64,000 nt of DNA, from the NCBI RefSeq assembly GCF_949987515.2, contig NC_082695.1:84179104-84243103 (forward strand), written 5' to 3'. Position 1 is the stretch's first letter; the number at the start of each line of letters is the position of its first letter. Made by a program: the position numbers and the translations under genes. Source of the DNA: Delphinus delphis (taxonomy: Eukaryota > Chordata > Mammalia > Artiodactyla > Delphinidae). Below the pieces are notes generated by a model. The model did not search any database, was not told the origin of the DNA, and saw only the letters and a program-made list of their open reading frames with translations. Below, in pieces: positions 10,329 to 22,619 of the stretch.

Positions 10329-10895
10329 AGTGCACCCTCCTGACCCAGGACTCAGTCTCCTTGCTCCCCCGTGGATTCTCATAGTTCTTAGGTTAGCCAT
10401 CAGAATCCATCGAACTCTGTGTCCTTTCACAGCCTCCCCAGGGCTGTGTTAATGGGGAGTCACCCTCAGACTGCATCTTCTTCTTGTTTCAGCAGAAACT
10501 GCCTATTTGGATTTTCAGCACGTACAGCTTTTCAGAGAGTAAACACGCATTCACGTACTCGTTCTCAGCGTTGAACACGTAGCTCTTTTAAGGACTGATC
10601 TCATTTATTATCAATGAAGCTTTCCTCTTATACTCTTTTGTTGTTGTTAATAATTTATCCCAGTATTAGAAATGGCTGTATCCTCTCTGACCCATTCGCC
10701 TTTAGTTTGTATTTTTATTAATAACTGTAAAGTCAGCTAATCCTGTCTCCTGTCAAAGTGAGTTCATGACAGTTACATCAGTTCCTACTTTCCCATGTCC
10801 CTTGGTATATGTGATTGTATAAGAGCATCAAAACAAAGGAAATCTTTCCTCCCCAGACATTTCTAGTCTTAAAAAGGAAACTGGCAAAAACTCAT
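10329..10895. other. Unassigned intergenic sequence
   Basis: Nothing coding is recognised. The stretch ends in the left flank of a truncated L1, which includes a possible short target duplicate (ctcataa at 10891-10897). Confidence 0.5.
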
Positions 10896-11309
10896 AATGG
10901 AACCAAAAAAAAAAAAATTGTTCTGAAGAAACTAGGGGCAGGACAGGAATAAAGACGTAGAAGTAGAAAATGGACTTGAGCACATGGGGAGGGGGAAGGA
11001 TAAGCTGGGACGAAGTGAGAGAGTGGCATGGACATATATACACTACCAAATGTAAAATAGATAGCTAGTAGGAAGCAGCTGCACAGCACAGGGAGATCAG
11101 CTCCGTGCTTTGTGTCCACCTAGAGGGGTGGGATAGGGAGGGTGGGAAGGAGGGAGATGCAAGAGGGAGGGGATATGGGGATATATGTATATGTATAGCT
11201 GATTCACTTCGTTATAAAGCAGAAACTAACATGCCATTGTAAAGCAATTATACTCCAATAAAGATGTTAAAAAAAAATTTTAAATAATTAATTAAATTTT
11301 TTAAAAAAC
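10896..11309 (+). mobile_element. 5'-truncated L1, 3' UTR only
   Basis: This is the same 3' UTR as at 6545-6915, matching base for base over long stretches: 'cagcacagggagatcagctc', the G-rich tract at 11136-11154 and 'ccattgtaaagcaattatac' with AATAAA, then an A/T-rich tail. The insertion kept only the last 0.4 kb, typical of aborted target-primed reverse transcription. Short direct repeats (ctcataa, 10891-10897 and 11310-11316) may be the target duplication. Confidence 0.93.
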
Positions 11310-12033
11310 CTCATAACAAGAAACCAAAAGGATTCAAGTGTGGCAAATGATACTTTTCAGATAGGCAAACTGGATGACATAAAAATAATTTGTGTCCACA
11401 TTATTTTATGTATGAAAATATTTATGACCAGGTGAAATAGGCAGAAGGATCTAAATAATCCTTCCCAGTGTATTTTAGTGGTAACCAGTATATCATTGTG
11501 AATTACATGAATTCCCTTTAGTTGGAGCTAAACAGTCAAAACCAAATTAATTTTCTTTTGCTTGTTATGCATTAGAGAGCCAACTCTTATAACCATAATT
11601 TTGTGTATAACGAGTGTCATGATACTTCATGATTTTTTTTCTTTTTTTAGTTCTTAGATGTTCTAAATAACTAATGCTTTGTCTCTAGTCAGCACGTGTG
11701 GCTGAATTTTTTCACGTGTTTTGTAGAATTTCATCCAAATCTTAGCACTTCCTCGAGGTCTCTATTAAGCACCAAATCCTCCATACATGCTTCTCAAACA
11801 ATTTTAATGAATATTAAAAACTGTAATGTGTATCCTTAAGTAGTTTACAGATTATTTCCTCATACATTTTATGTTCAGCCTTTTTCTTTTGAAATATTTT
11901 TTTTTGTTTGAGTGCAAGATCATTGACTATAGAGATCAGGACTTGTATTTTCTTTTTGATAATGCCTTGAATAGGGGAAAGGCACATGTTGGAATGTAAG
12001 TATAAATTTTCTAATTAACTTACCATATCAATC

Positions 12034-12064
<31 letters not shown>

Positions 12065-13384
12065 TACATATATATCAAAGTGATACTTCACAAAATGGAA
12101 CTGTTTTATAAAAGTTTCATTTCTAAAAATATAAAATCCCACAGGAAAGTTAAAATTCCATTTCAAATTTCACATTCAGCTGCAGAGTATCAGAATACTT
12201 TATGAACACAGAATATTGTATCCTAGCATCAAGATTACAGAGATATTTTTTTACAATTGTCATATATTTACATTTCTTAAAAAGTACTTTTGCATAAAAA
12301 CTGGCATCTGTTAGTCCATCAAGAAGCATTTATTGAACATATACAGTAGAGGCAAGGATGGTATAAATCATTTTAGCATTTTCAAAAGTAGTTTTCTTGA
12401 CATGATACGTTTTCCTGTGAGAATAAATGGCATGCCTCTTCCATAATTAGCTAACCCTGATACATGTGACTGGTGTCATGGTTTTATTGAGGTATAAATG
12501 TTGGTTTGTTTTTCGTTTTGTTTTGTTTTTGAGAACATCATTTTTCTCTCTTACCGTGAAATGAAATGACATCTCAGAGCATGACTGATGGGACGGCAGG
12601 AATAATCAACCGGTGACATTTTTAGTGTCGAATTGAAATCGTAATGCTCTAAGTTCACAGATAATTCTGTAGAACTGTTTTTATACAAATATAGTAATTT
12701 TCTGCTTATGTAAGTATAAAGAGGCAAAAATGAGTTGAATATGAAGAGTATTATTAGCATCACATGAGTCACACATATCATCAAATTGTCACTTAAGGGA
12801 AAAAAAATGCAAAGGTCTGTCAAGTGGAAGAGATTGACGCACTCGGATCGTCACCAGCCAGATGCAGAAGAAGAGGGAGGAAGCAGAGTCTTGGAAAGAA
12901 ACTATTATTGTCCCTGAAAAGGAATTTTTTACTTCAGAGTGACTACAGTCGGTTTGATTGTGTTCATTTTACCCTCTAGCATGATGGATGATAAGTCTAC
13001 AGCTGCGGTCAAAACATCGGCAAACAAAAGCATTGAACAGTTTTTACTATTGACATAATGCAAAATAGAAGGATCAAATACCAAGAGGCCAGGACCATCG
13101 GGTCACTGCCTCGACGATGTTTTTCAGGTAGAAAAAGGAAAGGCAGAGATTTTTACCCCACTTTAATTGCACTCAGGAAATGTTTGACAACAGGCTTCAC
13201 AACATAAAGTAGCTGCATCAGGAGGACGTAAGTGTGCATCTAACTGTAACAGGGAGACACCAGGGGAGGCCACAGGTGGGGAAAGCATCAACCTTAAGAT
13301 CAGAGAACTCTTCTGGTTTTTATGCTGTCACCTCAAGTGTTGGTTTGACTACCAAGCCAGACGTTAACATCACGAACCATTGGA
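11310..13384. other. Unassigned intergenic sequence with an AT microsatellite
   Basis: About 2 kb, AT-rich, with no gene recognised. It contains the TA dinucleotide tract at 12034-12075. Wording near 12315-12350 ('tccatcaagaagcatttattgaacata') is like the tail of MIR or L2 elements. Open frames at 12551-12823 (minus) and 13234-13539 (plus) are under about 100 codons; the second partly overlaps an old L1 remnant. Confidence 0.5.
12034..12075. repeat. TA dinucleotide microsatellite
   Basis: An interrupted (TA)n run of about 40 bases with two embedded G or C positions. It is self-complementary and likely length-variable. Confidence 0.9.
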
Positions 13385-13985
13385 TTAGTCACAATAGCCA
13401 AGAGACGGCAACAACCTCAAAGTCCATCCATGGACGAATGGATAAAGAAAATGTGATATCTGTATCTGTATATGTAAATTGGGCTATTATTCAGCCACAC
13501 GGAAGAAGGAAATCCTATCATTTGCGACAACTTGGATGAACCTGGAGGACATTATGCTCAGTGAAATAAGCCAGACACGGAAAGACAATACTGTATGATC
13601 TCATATATATGTGGAATCTAAAACAATAGAACTTCAAGAAGCAGAGTATAATAAAAGTTACTAGGGACTGAGGGGCGGGGGAATTGGGGAGATATGATTA
13701 AAATGTTCAAACTTCCAGTTATAAAATTTCTAAGGATCTAATGTACAGCATGGTGATTACAGTTAATAATATATATTGTATACTTGAAATTTGCTAAGAG
13801 AGTAGATTTCGTGTTCTTACCACCAAAAAAAGAATAAAAAGAAGGTAATTATGTGAGGTGATAGATGTGTTCATAGCTCGATTGTGATAATCATTTTACA
13901 ATGTATACATTTATCCAACCATCATGTTGTATACCTTAAATAAATACAATTTTTATTTGTCAATTATATCTCAGTAAAACTAGAG
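13385..13985 (+). mobile_element. Old L1M fragment: ORF2 end and 3' UTR
   Basis: The phrases 'cacaatagccaagagacgg', 'ccatccatggacgaatggataaag', 'aacttggatgaacctggagg', 'gtgaaataagccagacacgg' and 'tgatctcatatatatgtgg' are the C-terminal ORF2 and 3' UTR wording of older mammalian L1 (L1M group). The tail runs to about 13985 with 'gttgtataccttaaataaatac'. Stops and indels are frequent; it is a fossil. Confidence 0.88.
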
Positions 13986-14189
13986 AAATGCGTAATAGGG
14001 TAAATTATTTAACTCTTCTACATTTCTTGGCTTAGAAGATTAGGAAACTCAGAAATATTTTTAAAAATATTTATTTCTTTATTACCACCATCCTTTGTCA
14101 CCACATAAGATACAGAAATTTCAACAATGGAGCACGAACTTACACATAAAGAATGAACACCTCCTAGATAACTGCTTCCCATAGAACTT

Positions 14190-14360
14190 TCTGTGATGAT
14201 GAAAATGTTCCATATCTACATTGTCCAGAACAGTAGTCACTGAACCCACGTGAATACTGAACACTTGAAATGCAGCTAGTGTGACTGATGAACGGAAGTT
14301 TGTATTTTACTAATTTAAGTAGAAATAGCCGCATGCAGCTACCGGCTGCTGTATCAACCC
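14190..14360. mobile_element. Probable hAT-type nonautonomous DNA transposon remnant
   Basis: The wording 'tgatgatgaaaatgttcc', 'tctacattgtccagaac', 'actgaacacttgaaatgcagct' and 'aatagccgcatgcagct' matches a common mammalian element with self-complementary ends that I associate with hAT/Charlie-derived MER elements. I cannot assign the exact family. Confidence 0.5.
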
Positions 14361-14494
14361 TTGCAGTTCTGGAGTCTTCACTTATTTTACACGCTCTACC
14401 TGCATGATCTTACCTACATCCGCAGCCTGCATGACCACCTGTATCCCGGAATCCCCAATCTCCGTCTCACCAAAACATAGTATCTAACATGCAT

Positions 14495-14630
14495 GAGACA
14501 CTCAGGTGCCAGGTGTTACCCTAAGAGCTCTGCACACAGTATCTCATTCCAGCCCCCCAGCATCCTTGTGCCATAAATACAATTGTTCCAGTTATGTTGC
14601 AGACAAGAAGAACAAGAACAAGCTGATTCA
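14495..14630 (-). repeat. MIR SINE fragment, antisense
   Basis: The plus strand shows 'aggtgccaggtgttaccctaa', 'gctctgcacacagtatctcatt' and a worn 'gttgcagacaagaagaac', matching the tail and core of an antisense MIR. Confidence 0.65.
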
Positions 14631-15929
14631 TGTTTGAATGAGAAGTGAGACAAAATAACCGTCATAATGCCATGATCTTGGCATATGAACCTGAGTTAAA
14701 TGCTTTGCCTAAGGGCATGGCTATTTCTGACAAAGCCAGGGCTGGAGCGCTCTCAGATTTCCTGCTCATTCTGATTTCCACTCTGCTACACTGTAGAATG
14801 GATGCCTGCTGTGTAAGCAAAAGTGCAACAACAACAGAAAACCTCCACCAAGAAACTACAGATCCAGGCAAACCTTGCTGAGGAAATGGGGTGGATGTGA
14901 AAACAAGATCTTTCAAAAAATGATCCAGGTTTGTTAGGGAAAGCGTTAGTAAAATAAATTCTGAGGTATAGAGGGTAAAACACTCTCTCTCTCCGAACCT
15001 CTTACGATGCACACAATCACACACACACATTTTAAAATAATAATAAAATGGGACTTTTCAATACCAACTTTAAGGGAATCAGATTAGAAATCAGTCTTTA
15101 GATTGTCCAGCTGTGGGTGGGAGTGTTAGTCATGGGGCCACTGAAGACTCCTACCTCTCTGATTGTACGGGATGTCAGACATTAATTTGACTAATTTGAA
15201 GAGCTTGAAAAGCACGTTTGAAAAGAAGTCAGAGAAACTCAAAGGGAGATAGGAGAGAGAGAAACAGAATGTTTATGCTTCCTTTTGTTCAATTTCAGAG
15301 AATCGAATATCTCTTGAAGCTATTAGAAAGAACATGAAAAAAGGTCTTTTCTCAGCCAGTATGACAAGAATACATTTAATCTCCAAAACTTCAGAGAAGA
15401 GAATTCTTCTAAGAGCTCATGCCTCCTCTTATTCTAATACGAGAGCACTACTGTGCTCATTGGTAAGAGGTTAAACGTAATAACACTAATCAGAAATTTT
15501 ACAAGTGACTTGATGGGATACCATAGCTATCTGAAATACACAAAGAAGCAATTTCATTGGTGGGCTTTATCAACAGGAAAATACTGGATTTCTTTTCTGG
15601 CAAACTGTTAATTTATTTTAATATTTTTTCAAATTTCACCCAATCTCTTAATTAGAATTGAACTTAAAAATATTCACTTGTTACTATTATAAACCTCAAG
15701 GTATAAATTTGATAACTCTGTCTAGACATGGATATTCAGAAAGAGAGAAAATGTTCATATTCTGGAGAGGAAAACATGCCTTGCTACTGCAGAAAAATAA
15801 GAATTTTCTGTTTTTTATACAAATTTACAAACCTGTTTATAGTGCCTATACGCTTTTAAAGTATCATGTCATAATTTACATTTTCACAAATACATTAGCC
15901 AAAATGAGCAGTCATCTTCCTTACCTTTG
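14631..15929. other. Unassigned intergenic sequence
   Basis: No gene or clear repeat is seen. Overlapping open frames on both strands near 14645-15030 have no recognisable protein features. A 90-codon frame at 15658-15930 is AT-rich and looks like chance. Confidence 0.5.
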
Positions 15930-16090
15930 AACGAGGTGTGGCTCTATTTTATAAACTGCAAACGTTAGTTGGCATCCCTTCACAGGCTGAACGGAATCCT
16001 GTGATCCAGTGGCAGAAAGAATCAAGGCACAAAGAAGTTTCCAGAATCCAGGTTTTCTGACTCAGTGCCCAGAGTTCATTATTTGGGATC
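15930..16090 (-). repeat. Possible MIR SINE fragment, antisense
   Basis: 'ccagtggcagaaagaatcaa' and 'ccagaatccaggttttctgac' recall the antisense MIR head ('gtggcagagccaggattcgaacccaggtctgac'), but the order is partly disturbed. Weak call. Confidence 0.4.
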
Positions 16091-16329
16091 ACACCTAATA
16101 AAACTCAGAGGATGTGCTGTTACTACGTCATGCTAACAATTTGAAAGACACCCAGAATTAGTTCATTCTAATGCCTCTCCCCTCACAGATGTTGTTACTT
16201 TTATATTTCCTTTTGCTTAAATTAAGCACACCCAAAGTAACCATAACATCTTCTTTCAGGAAGGCTTTTTAACTATGTCCATCAATTTGGGGAATCTGAC
16301 CCTTGATATGCTCTTATGACCAACTAGCT

Positions 16330-16556
16330 ATATGTCTGTCACTGCCTTTTCCATATACTAATAATAATAACAGTCTCTTTATGTATCTGCGTCTCTCACC
16401 AAACTTGGAGATTTTTAATGACAGAGACTGAACGTTACTTATCTTCTAATCCCTGATACCTAAAAGACTAATTTGACCCTTAGTAACGGCTTAATTAAAT
16501 TTCGCTCAAAAAAACAATAGGCAGGTGAAAGAATGAATGCATGAATAAATATAAAT
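16330..16556 (+). repeat. L2 LINE 3' end, worn
   Basis: The stretch 'gtctctcaccaaacttggagatttttaatgacagagactgaacgttacttatctt' followed by a tail ending 'gaatgaatgcatgaataaat' follows the usual L2 3' end pattern. It is strongly diverged. Confidence 0.5.
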
Positions 16557-17939
16557 TTGATTGTCATAAAGACTAATGTAACTCAGCTTTATGTGGAAGA
16601 ATTGGAAACCAAAATATTTTATAATCTCTCTTCTACCAAGAGTTTTAGATCCTTCTGTCAGAGACAGTTTAGAAATTTACATGCATTTATGTTTTTAACT
16701 TTCCTTTTAGGAAATCTATATTACTCCGTTAGAAATTATTTTTGTTCCTCCAGCTGGTCTCCATCACCCCATCAAAGGGAGCAATTGTCAGGACTTCTTA
16801 GGCCATAATCAATTAAATTTTGATGATCGATTAGGAAGACATGGGTGCTGGGGATACAGCTACAGCATCGCCTGAGAATGAGAAAGTGAACGGTGGGTAT
16901 TGGGAGAACTGAGGTCTGAGGGTGAGAAGGTGGTAATGAGATTGGCTGATTGAAGAATGACTATAAAAGGAATAAAAGATCAGAGAAGGAATACTCCTTC
17001 CTGCCCGAAGAGCAGTAAAAACATGGAAGAAATTCCTCTCTTCTTTTAGTTCCTCCTTCCTTACTTTGCTTGGGATAACACGAGTTGCAGATGCAGAGAG
17101 CCTGAGAATTCTGACTTTAACGTCTTATTTTCGAGTCCCTTGCAGTGCAGTGATGGTACGTCATGGAATGAACTTGATTCTAAGGACTGTGTCATACCAG
17201 AGTACATTTCTGCAAAATTAAAGGACTTCGTATTAACCCATTTAAAAGACAAAAATTGAAGCAGACATTTTCTGTGGATGGGGAATGACTCTCTAAGCAT
17301 GTCGATACAAGAAATCTTAAAAGATTTGACCATTTAAAAAATTTTTAACATTAAAGATAATCATAAAATTGTAAAAGGAAACAAAAACTGGAGAAATATA
17401 ATGTATTCAAGTACAATCGACAAATTCTCACAAATAGAGGTCATAAAATCGATAAAAGAAATCCAGCATCTACTCATTAGTTTCTCCAGAGTAAAATGCA
17501 GAAGGCATACCTAATGGTCCTGTGGCTTAGCGTGCCACAGCCTATGCTTATAAGCAGGCCCCTCTGACTCCATCTTTCTGGGTCCGATGGAGTAGGTGCT
17601 GTGATGATTCCCTCTTTGAGGACCCAGGCACACATCTCGAGGCTCCCAGGAGCTTTAACATCATTTTGACATCGCTGTGGAATCCACCTCTGAGAATCAG
17701 CTAAAGGGCACTTCCTCACTCGTTTGCTCTCTCCCCCTGGGTCAGGCACCTTGCCTTTCCTAGTGGACTTCTTTCCCTCTTTCAGACACAAGACGCAGCA
17801 GCTCTGAATTCCGCAGTGCAGAGTGTGACACCCTCTTCAGATAGTGCCCTGGACTCATCACCTACTCAGGGAGGTCTCACACGCTATGGAGGATTTTCAC
17901 TTCCCTGTGAAAGCAATCACGTCACTCTATCAAAAGCAA
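16557..17939. other. Unassigned intergenic sequence
   Basis: No gene is recognised. The part at 17500-17800 is less AT-rich than its surroundings, and a 104-codon minus-strand frame (17477-17791) crosses it without a recognisable domain or splice-site context. I see nothing that makes it a confident exon. Confidence 0.45.
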
Positions 17940-18075
17940 CACATACAGTGTCCTTTGTGGACATGACCCTTCCGAAAGCATCCTGTTCAGGTTCGTGTTC
18001 ACTACTGGCCGTCTTCTTCCCCTAGACTATAATCTCCCTTACGCAGGGGTTGAATTGCCCTTTTCCTATACTCTC
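17940..18075 (+). repeat. L2 LINE 3' end fragment
   Basis: The wording 'ttcactactggccgtcttcttcccctagactataatctcc' matches the 3' end region of L2 ('...cactagactgtaagctcc...'). It is short and worn. Confidence 0.5.
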
Positions 18076-18954
18076 CTCAGGCCCTCTGGGGCAACGTGGA
18101 AGTGATGCTTGGATGTCCCTTCAAGAAAAGACTTCCCATTTCCCTGTGATGAAGGCAGAGAGGTGACACCCTCCAGGGATGGTCCCCAGGGTCTGCCTTA
18201 GCGTCAAAGCAGAGCCGGGCTCTTCTACGGAAGCTCCTAACCAGTGACAGCATGCGGATGATGCCAGGACCTGGCCATTTCTGCCCAGCCTGTGACACCT
18301 CCAACAAGCAGTCTGTGTTCTGGAGCTCCGTGTTGGCTTGGCCAAGACTGTCACCTCTGGAATCGCGGTCTGAGTCCTTCCCTGCCCAATCCAGCTCCTG
18401 CCCTGCCCCGCCCCTTCCTTTTACGGGGATGTCAGATCAGCGTCACAGTCTGCAGGCTTCTCTGACGACTACGGCCAATTCCCATCTGTATTTCTCACAG
18501 GTTTGCTCCCTGATCCCCAGCAAACCCACAAAACTGCTGGCTCTCCTCACCCTTCTCAGCATCTGCTCCCTGGAGAACAGAGCAGGCCAAACCTAGTGCA
18601 GCATCAGGCAAATAGTAAGAATTTAATGGTGTTTGTGGCTTGAAGAAATCGAAAACCATTAAAATCACAGTAAAAAAAATGCAAAGAATAAAAAGAAAAT
18701 TCACAGATGAAGAAACATGTACAGCCTTACTAGGAATCAAAAGAGCATAACGTTGAAATAAGCAAATTAGCAAAATCGCAAAGAGATTCCATTGTTGTTT
18801 TCCTGTTGTGGAAGCTAAGTTTGTACATTTAGCTGTTACTCACAGAAATAAGATGTTCTTGTCACACTGCATTTCACCCTTGGGACAGAGTAATCACAGG
18901 CTCGGATGTGGGGTCCATGAGAATCTCACAAAAAATGATGTAGAGGTTTCAGTT
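18076..18954. other. Unassigned, partly GC-rich intergenic sequence
   Basis: From 18076 to 18600 the sequence is GC-richer than its neighbours and carries a 114-codon plus-strand frame (18252-18596) and antisense frames. None shows a domain, signal peptide or family match I know. The end near 18570-18620 resembles an L2 tail. A diverged L2 body is the likeliest explanation. Confidence 0.4.
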
Positions 18955-19012
18955 CCCTTTCCCTCTGTCTCTCTGTCTCTTTCTGTGTCTCTGTCTCTGT
19001 GTGTGGGGGGTG
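18955..19012. repeat. TCTG/TG simple repeat
   Basis: A run of ctctgt and tgtg units with one G-run. Low-complexity DNA. Confidence 0.85.
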
Positions 19013-19634
19013 TCTTTTTCAACTTTTTTCAGACACTTTGCATTTAGCCCTGCAGTTTAAAAACAAAATAAAGAAACAAAAACTTTGATGATGGACTGAA
19101 AAGAAAAAAAAACCTTTACATTTCATTCAATGTTTAAGACTAACCCTTGAAATTCACTTAAACAACATCCCTAATTTTAAAGTTCTCAGGAGTCTTATTT
19201 ATGTAGCTCAATTTTCCACATAGGAAACACGCGCAAAGGTCTTCCCCACTGCAAGGAACAGCTGCCTCATTTTCACCAACTTCAGTGACAAGAAGGAGTT
19301 AATGAGTCTTTCTGAGCATCTTGGTAGATTTAGTGGTAAGAAAATCTGATTTTAAAATAAGAAGGCTTTAATTTAGAAATCTCAGATCTATTATTTAAGT
19401 AATCATTTAAATTTTAAATTTGCTTTTATGAAATACTGTTGATCACAATTATAATTTAATTTAGATCAATTGTTTTTCAGACATGGAAAATGGGATATTA
19501 GCCTTGACTGAGTAAAATTTATCTGATTTAAAGTTATATCAAGTTTGAGGTGCTTTCCACTCACACATTAAGGGGTGCGTGTATGTGTATGTGTTGGCGC
19601 ATGTAGGAAGAGTGTTTTTTGAGAATACATTTGT
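19013..19634. other. Unassigned intergenic sequence
   Basis: AT-rich, with several A- and T-runs and no gene or clear repeat recognised. Confidence 0.5.
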
Positions 19635-19978
19635 CTTCATCAGCTCAGGCTGATGGTCTGTGTGGCTTAAACAACAGACGTTTATCTCTCACAGTTCTAA
19701 AGGCTGGGAAATCCAAGACCAAGGTGCTAGCAGACCAGATTCAGCGTCTGGTGAGGGCCCTCTTCCTGGCTTGGAGGTGACCACCTTCTTGCTCTGTCCT
19801 CACAGGGCAGAGGTGGTCTCTTTCAAGTCTCTTCTTATAAGAGCACTAAACCCATTACAAGGGCTACACTCTCTCATGACCTAATTTTCTCCCCAAAGGC
19901 TCCATCTTCAAATACCATCACATTGGGAGTTAAGGCTTCAGTATATAAATCTGGGGGGACACAATTCAGTCCATAGCA
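19635..19978 (-). mobile_element. MaLR (MLT1/MST-like) LTR, antisense
   Basis: On the plus strand the LTR is seen backwards: 'gtggcttaaacaacagacg', 'tctcacagttctaaaggctggg', 'tggtgagggccctcttcctggc', 'cttcttataagagcacta', 'caaataccatcacattggg' and the edge 'acacaattcagtccatagca'. These are the ordered landmarks of ERVL-MaLR LTRs. It is nearly complete (about 345 bases) and solitary, with no viral genes beside it. Confidence 0.88.
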
Positions 19979-20819
19979 ATATTTTTTTTTTTTTGAAGAA
20001 CTCCCCTATCTAGATAAGTGAATGTATCATTGATTCTGATTGTCTAAATGTATGGCTTTACAATTCTACATAAAGAAAATGTTATATGAAACATTACCAT
20101 GAAATGTATTCAAAATGAGAATTTTTAACTTAAAAGCTCTTAACAGTCAAATTAATAATAACAGGCTGAATATGTGAACTATGAATGTGTCTGTTACTTG
20201 AATATAAAATATGTTTTTGTACTCAGTATTTTGTAGAAGAGAAATAAGTGCCTACTTTTTTGAGGCAATAAGTCATTTGTCTGCTATTGATTCAAAAATG
20301 CATCCATAGAAAATGTCTATAATCATAAGAAACAATATTGTAAGATACTATATAACACTCACTAGAATTATACATTTTTCTTTCTTTGTCAGGGTACTTG
20401 TTTGATGATCTCAATAATATCACCATTTTTAAATCGGTATTATTTTTAACACATTGTGACAGTCATAAATAAACTTTAGAATCTGTACTTTTAATTATAA
20501 GTTCCTAATTAAAATCATAAAATCTAAGAATACTTTCTTAAAAGAAATTCCACTTTGTGAATTGTTACTTTACTCCCTTTGTTACTTAAACTCGAAAACT
20601 CAGTGTTATTTCTTTTTTTTTTACAAATGTTAATCCATAAAATTTATATCTATTTTATCATTTTATTTTCTTTTTTTATCTGAGAATTATGAAGTATAAA
20701 TGGTAAAATCAGCAATTTAACAACATTGAAATTATTATTATATAAGATGTTTGAAGGATGCATTCTAAATAAAAATTCTACCCTTGAAGTTGAAGAGCTA
20801 AGCCTACACATAACACCTA
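19979..20819. other. Unassigned AT-rich intergenic sequence
   Basis: It begins with a T-run at the LTR edge and is strongly AT-rich throughout. No gene or named repeat is recognised. Confidence 0.5.
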
Positions 20820-21475
20820 AATAGTTTATGAGCAAGTTCTACCAAATGTTCAAAGAACAGATAATTCCCAACGTATACAAAGCATTCCAGAGAGAACAAT
20901 GGAAAAATACCCAAATTATTTCCTGAGACCTAACTAACCATGGTATTGTGCCAGAAAATGATAGAAAAAGAAAGAAAATTAGAATTCAATGTTAGTAATA
21001 AACAGGGATGTACAACACTATGTATTTTATCAAAATGCATTAAAATTTAAAAACACTCCATGATCAACTACGATTTAGCTCTGTAATCCAAGACTGTTCA
21101 AAGTAGATCATATGATATTGTAATTTTCTACATTAAACTGAGGAACATCCATGATCATTTTAGGTACAAAAAGAAAACAACTAAAACATTCAATAATGTT
21201 CAATATATATCACATGTAAGAAGGATTATTTAGGAAACATGACAAAATAGTAATTATAATTATAATATAATTATAATATAATTATAATAATAATTATAAT
21301 AAACTTAATAATTGAATGAAAGTTTATGACAATTCAAATAAGGAACAAAGGATGAGGTTATGTCTTCCAGATACTAAAAAGTACATATACTTAAATCTGT
21401 ATGAATTACCTATTAATTAATTATGGTGTTGGTGTAGGAATAAACAATAGAATGGAAACAGAGAGAGAGGCTAAA
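20820..21475 (+). mobile_element. Old L1M fragment: ORF2 reverse transcriptase region
   Basis: Traces of L1 ORF2 are readable: 'gagcaagttctaccaaatgttcaaagaac' (the GEFYQTF region), 'caaagcattccagag', 'aacactccatgatcaac' (cf. the HHDQVGF region), and near 21350-21440 'atgtcttccagatactaaaa' and 'ggtgttggtgtaggaataaac'. An AT simple repeat and deletions interrupt it. It is highly decayed. Confidence 0.65.
21251..21302. repeat. (TAATTATAA)n-like AT repeat
   Basis: About 50 bases made only of A and T, with a repeated attataat unit, inside the old L1 fragment. Confidence 0.85.
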
Positions 21476-22146
21476 AACAGGCAAATACATTCGAATTTGA
21501 TTTATATTTCTAAGAGTTAAAATTGCATTTGGTTGCATTTAACAGAAATCCTAACTAACACAAGAGTAAATAAATTATAGTTAATATTTCAGCTCTGAAA
21601 ACAGTGGTTTAGTGATGCATCAGAGACGTGGTTCTTTTCTTCCTTCCATTACAGGGTTCTTTATACATCTTTGTCACACGTGGCTTCAAGATGTTTGCAC
21701 CTTCAAACTCACTTTCATATTCTAAGCTTGAAGAAGCCGGCAGAGCAAAGGCCAAAAGGGGCGTGTTAGTTTGACCAGTAGATATACCTTTTGTAGAAAC
21801 CCCCATTCACTAACTTCTGCAAACATCACCTTGGCAAGAACTAAATCACATGACTACTTCTACCGGCAAGGGAATCCAGCTTAGTGCATGTATAAGCCTT
21901 CCAACATCTACCATAAAGTGAAGCAAAGTGAGAAGGAGGTCTTAGCTGGCTTCTGTGTGCCAACCCTTTGACAAACTTAGCAAAGTGCGGCATTCAAATC
22001 AATGGGGGAATACTTTAAATGATGGTATTTATACAATTGTCTATTTATATGTAAAATGTAAGATTAAAGTCACTCATCACACCATTAAAAAAACACTCCA
22101 GATCAATTTAAAGGATCACAAAACAAAAACATGAAGATATAGAGAG
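21476..22146. other. Unassigned intergenic sequence
   Basis: No gene is seen. 21540-21990 has the feel of an old interspersed repeat (a 'taacagaaatcctaactaac' opening and a body with CpG remnants), but I cannot name it. It ends in a likely L1 target-site copy (22134-22146). Confidence 0.45.
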
Positions 22147-22547
22147 TTATACTGGGTGAAGTAAGCCAGACACAGAAAGACAAATATCACATGCTATCGC
22201 ATATATGTGGAATCTAAAAAAAGGTACAAATGAACTTATCTACAAAACAGAAATAGATTCACAGATGTAGAAAACAAACTTATGGTTACCAGGGAGGAAA
22301 AAGGGGGGAAGGATAAATTGGGAGACTGGGACTGACATATACACACTACTATATATAAAATAGATAAATAATAAGGACCCACTGTATAGCACAGGGAACT
22401 CTACTCAATACTCTGTGATGACCTATATGGGAAAAGAATCTAAAAAAGAGTGGATACATATATATGTATAACTGATTCACTCTGCTATATGGCAGAAGCT
22501 AACACAACATTGCAAAGCAACTATACCCCAATAAAAATTTAAAAGAA
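22147..22547 (+). mobile_element. 5'-truncated L1, ORF2 end/3' UTR
   Basis: Landmarks are 'ggtgaagtaagccagacac', 'gtggaatctaaaaaaagg', 'tggttaccagggagg', 'gacatatacacactac', 'tatagcacagggaactc' and 'ctataccccaataaaaattt'. This is a cetartiodactyl L1 3' end of a different subfamily from the copy at 1-6930. A diverged 13-base direct repeat (22134-22146 and 22548-22560, 11 of 13 identical) is a plausible target duplication. Confidence 0.9.
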
Positions 22548-22619
22548 AAGATACAGGGAGAAAATACTGGCATGCTTGCTTAAATGCTTAGTCTAAACAG
22601 ATCCTAAAGCAAAACACAA

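Noticed and set aside
18252..18596. 114-codon frame in a GC-richer patch as a possible exon
   Set aside because: Antisense frames of similar length exist, no domain is seen, and parts of the patch resemble worn L2. No splice-site or conservation evidence is available.
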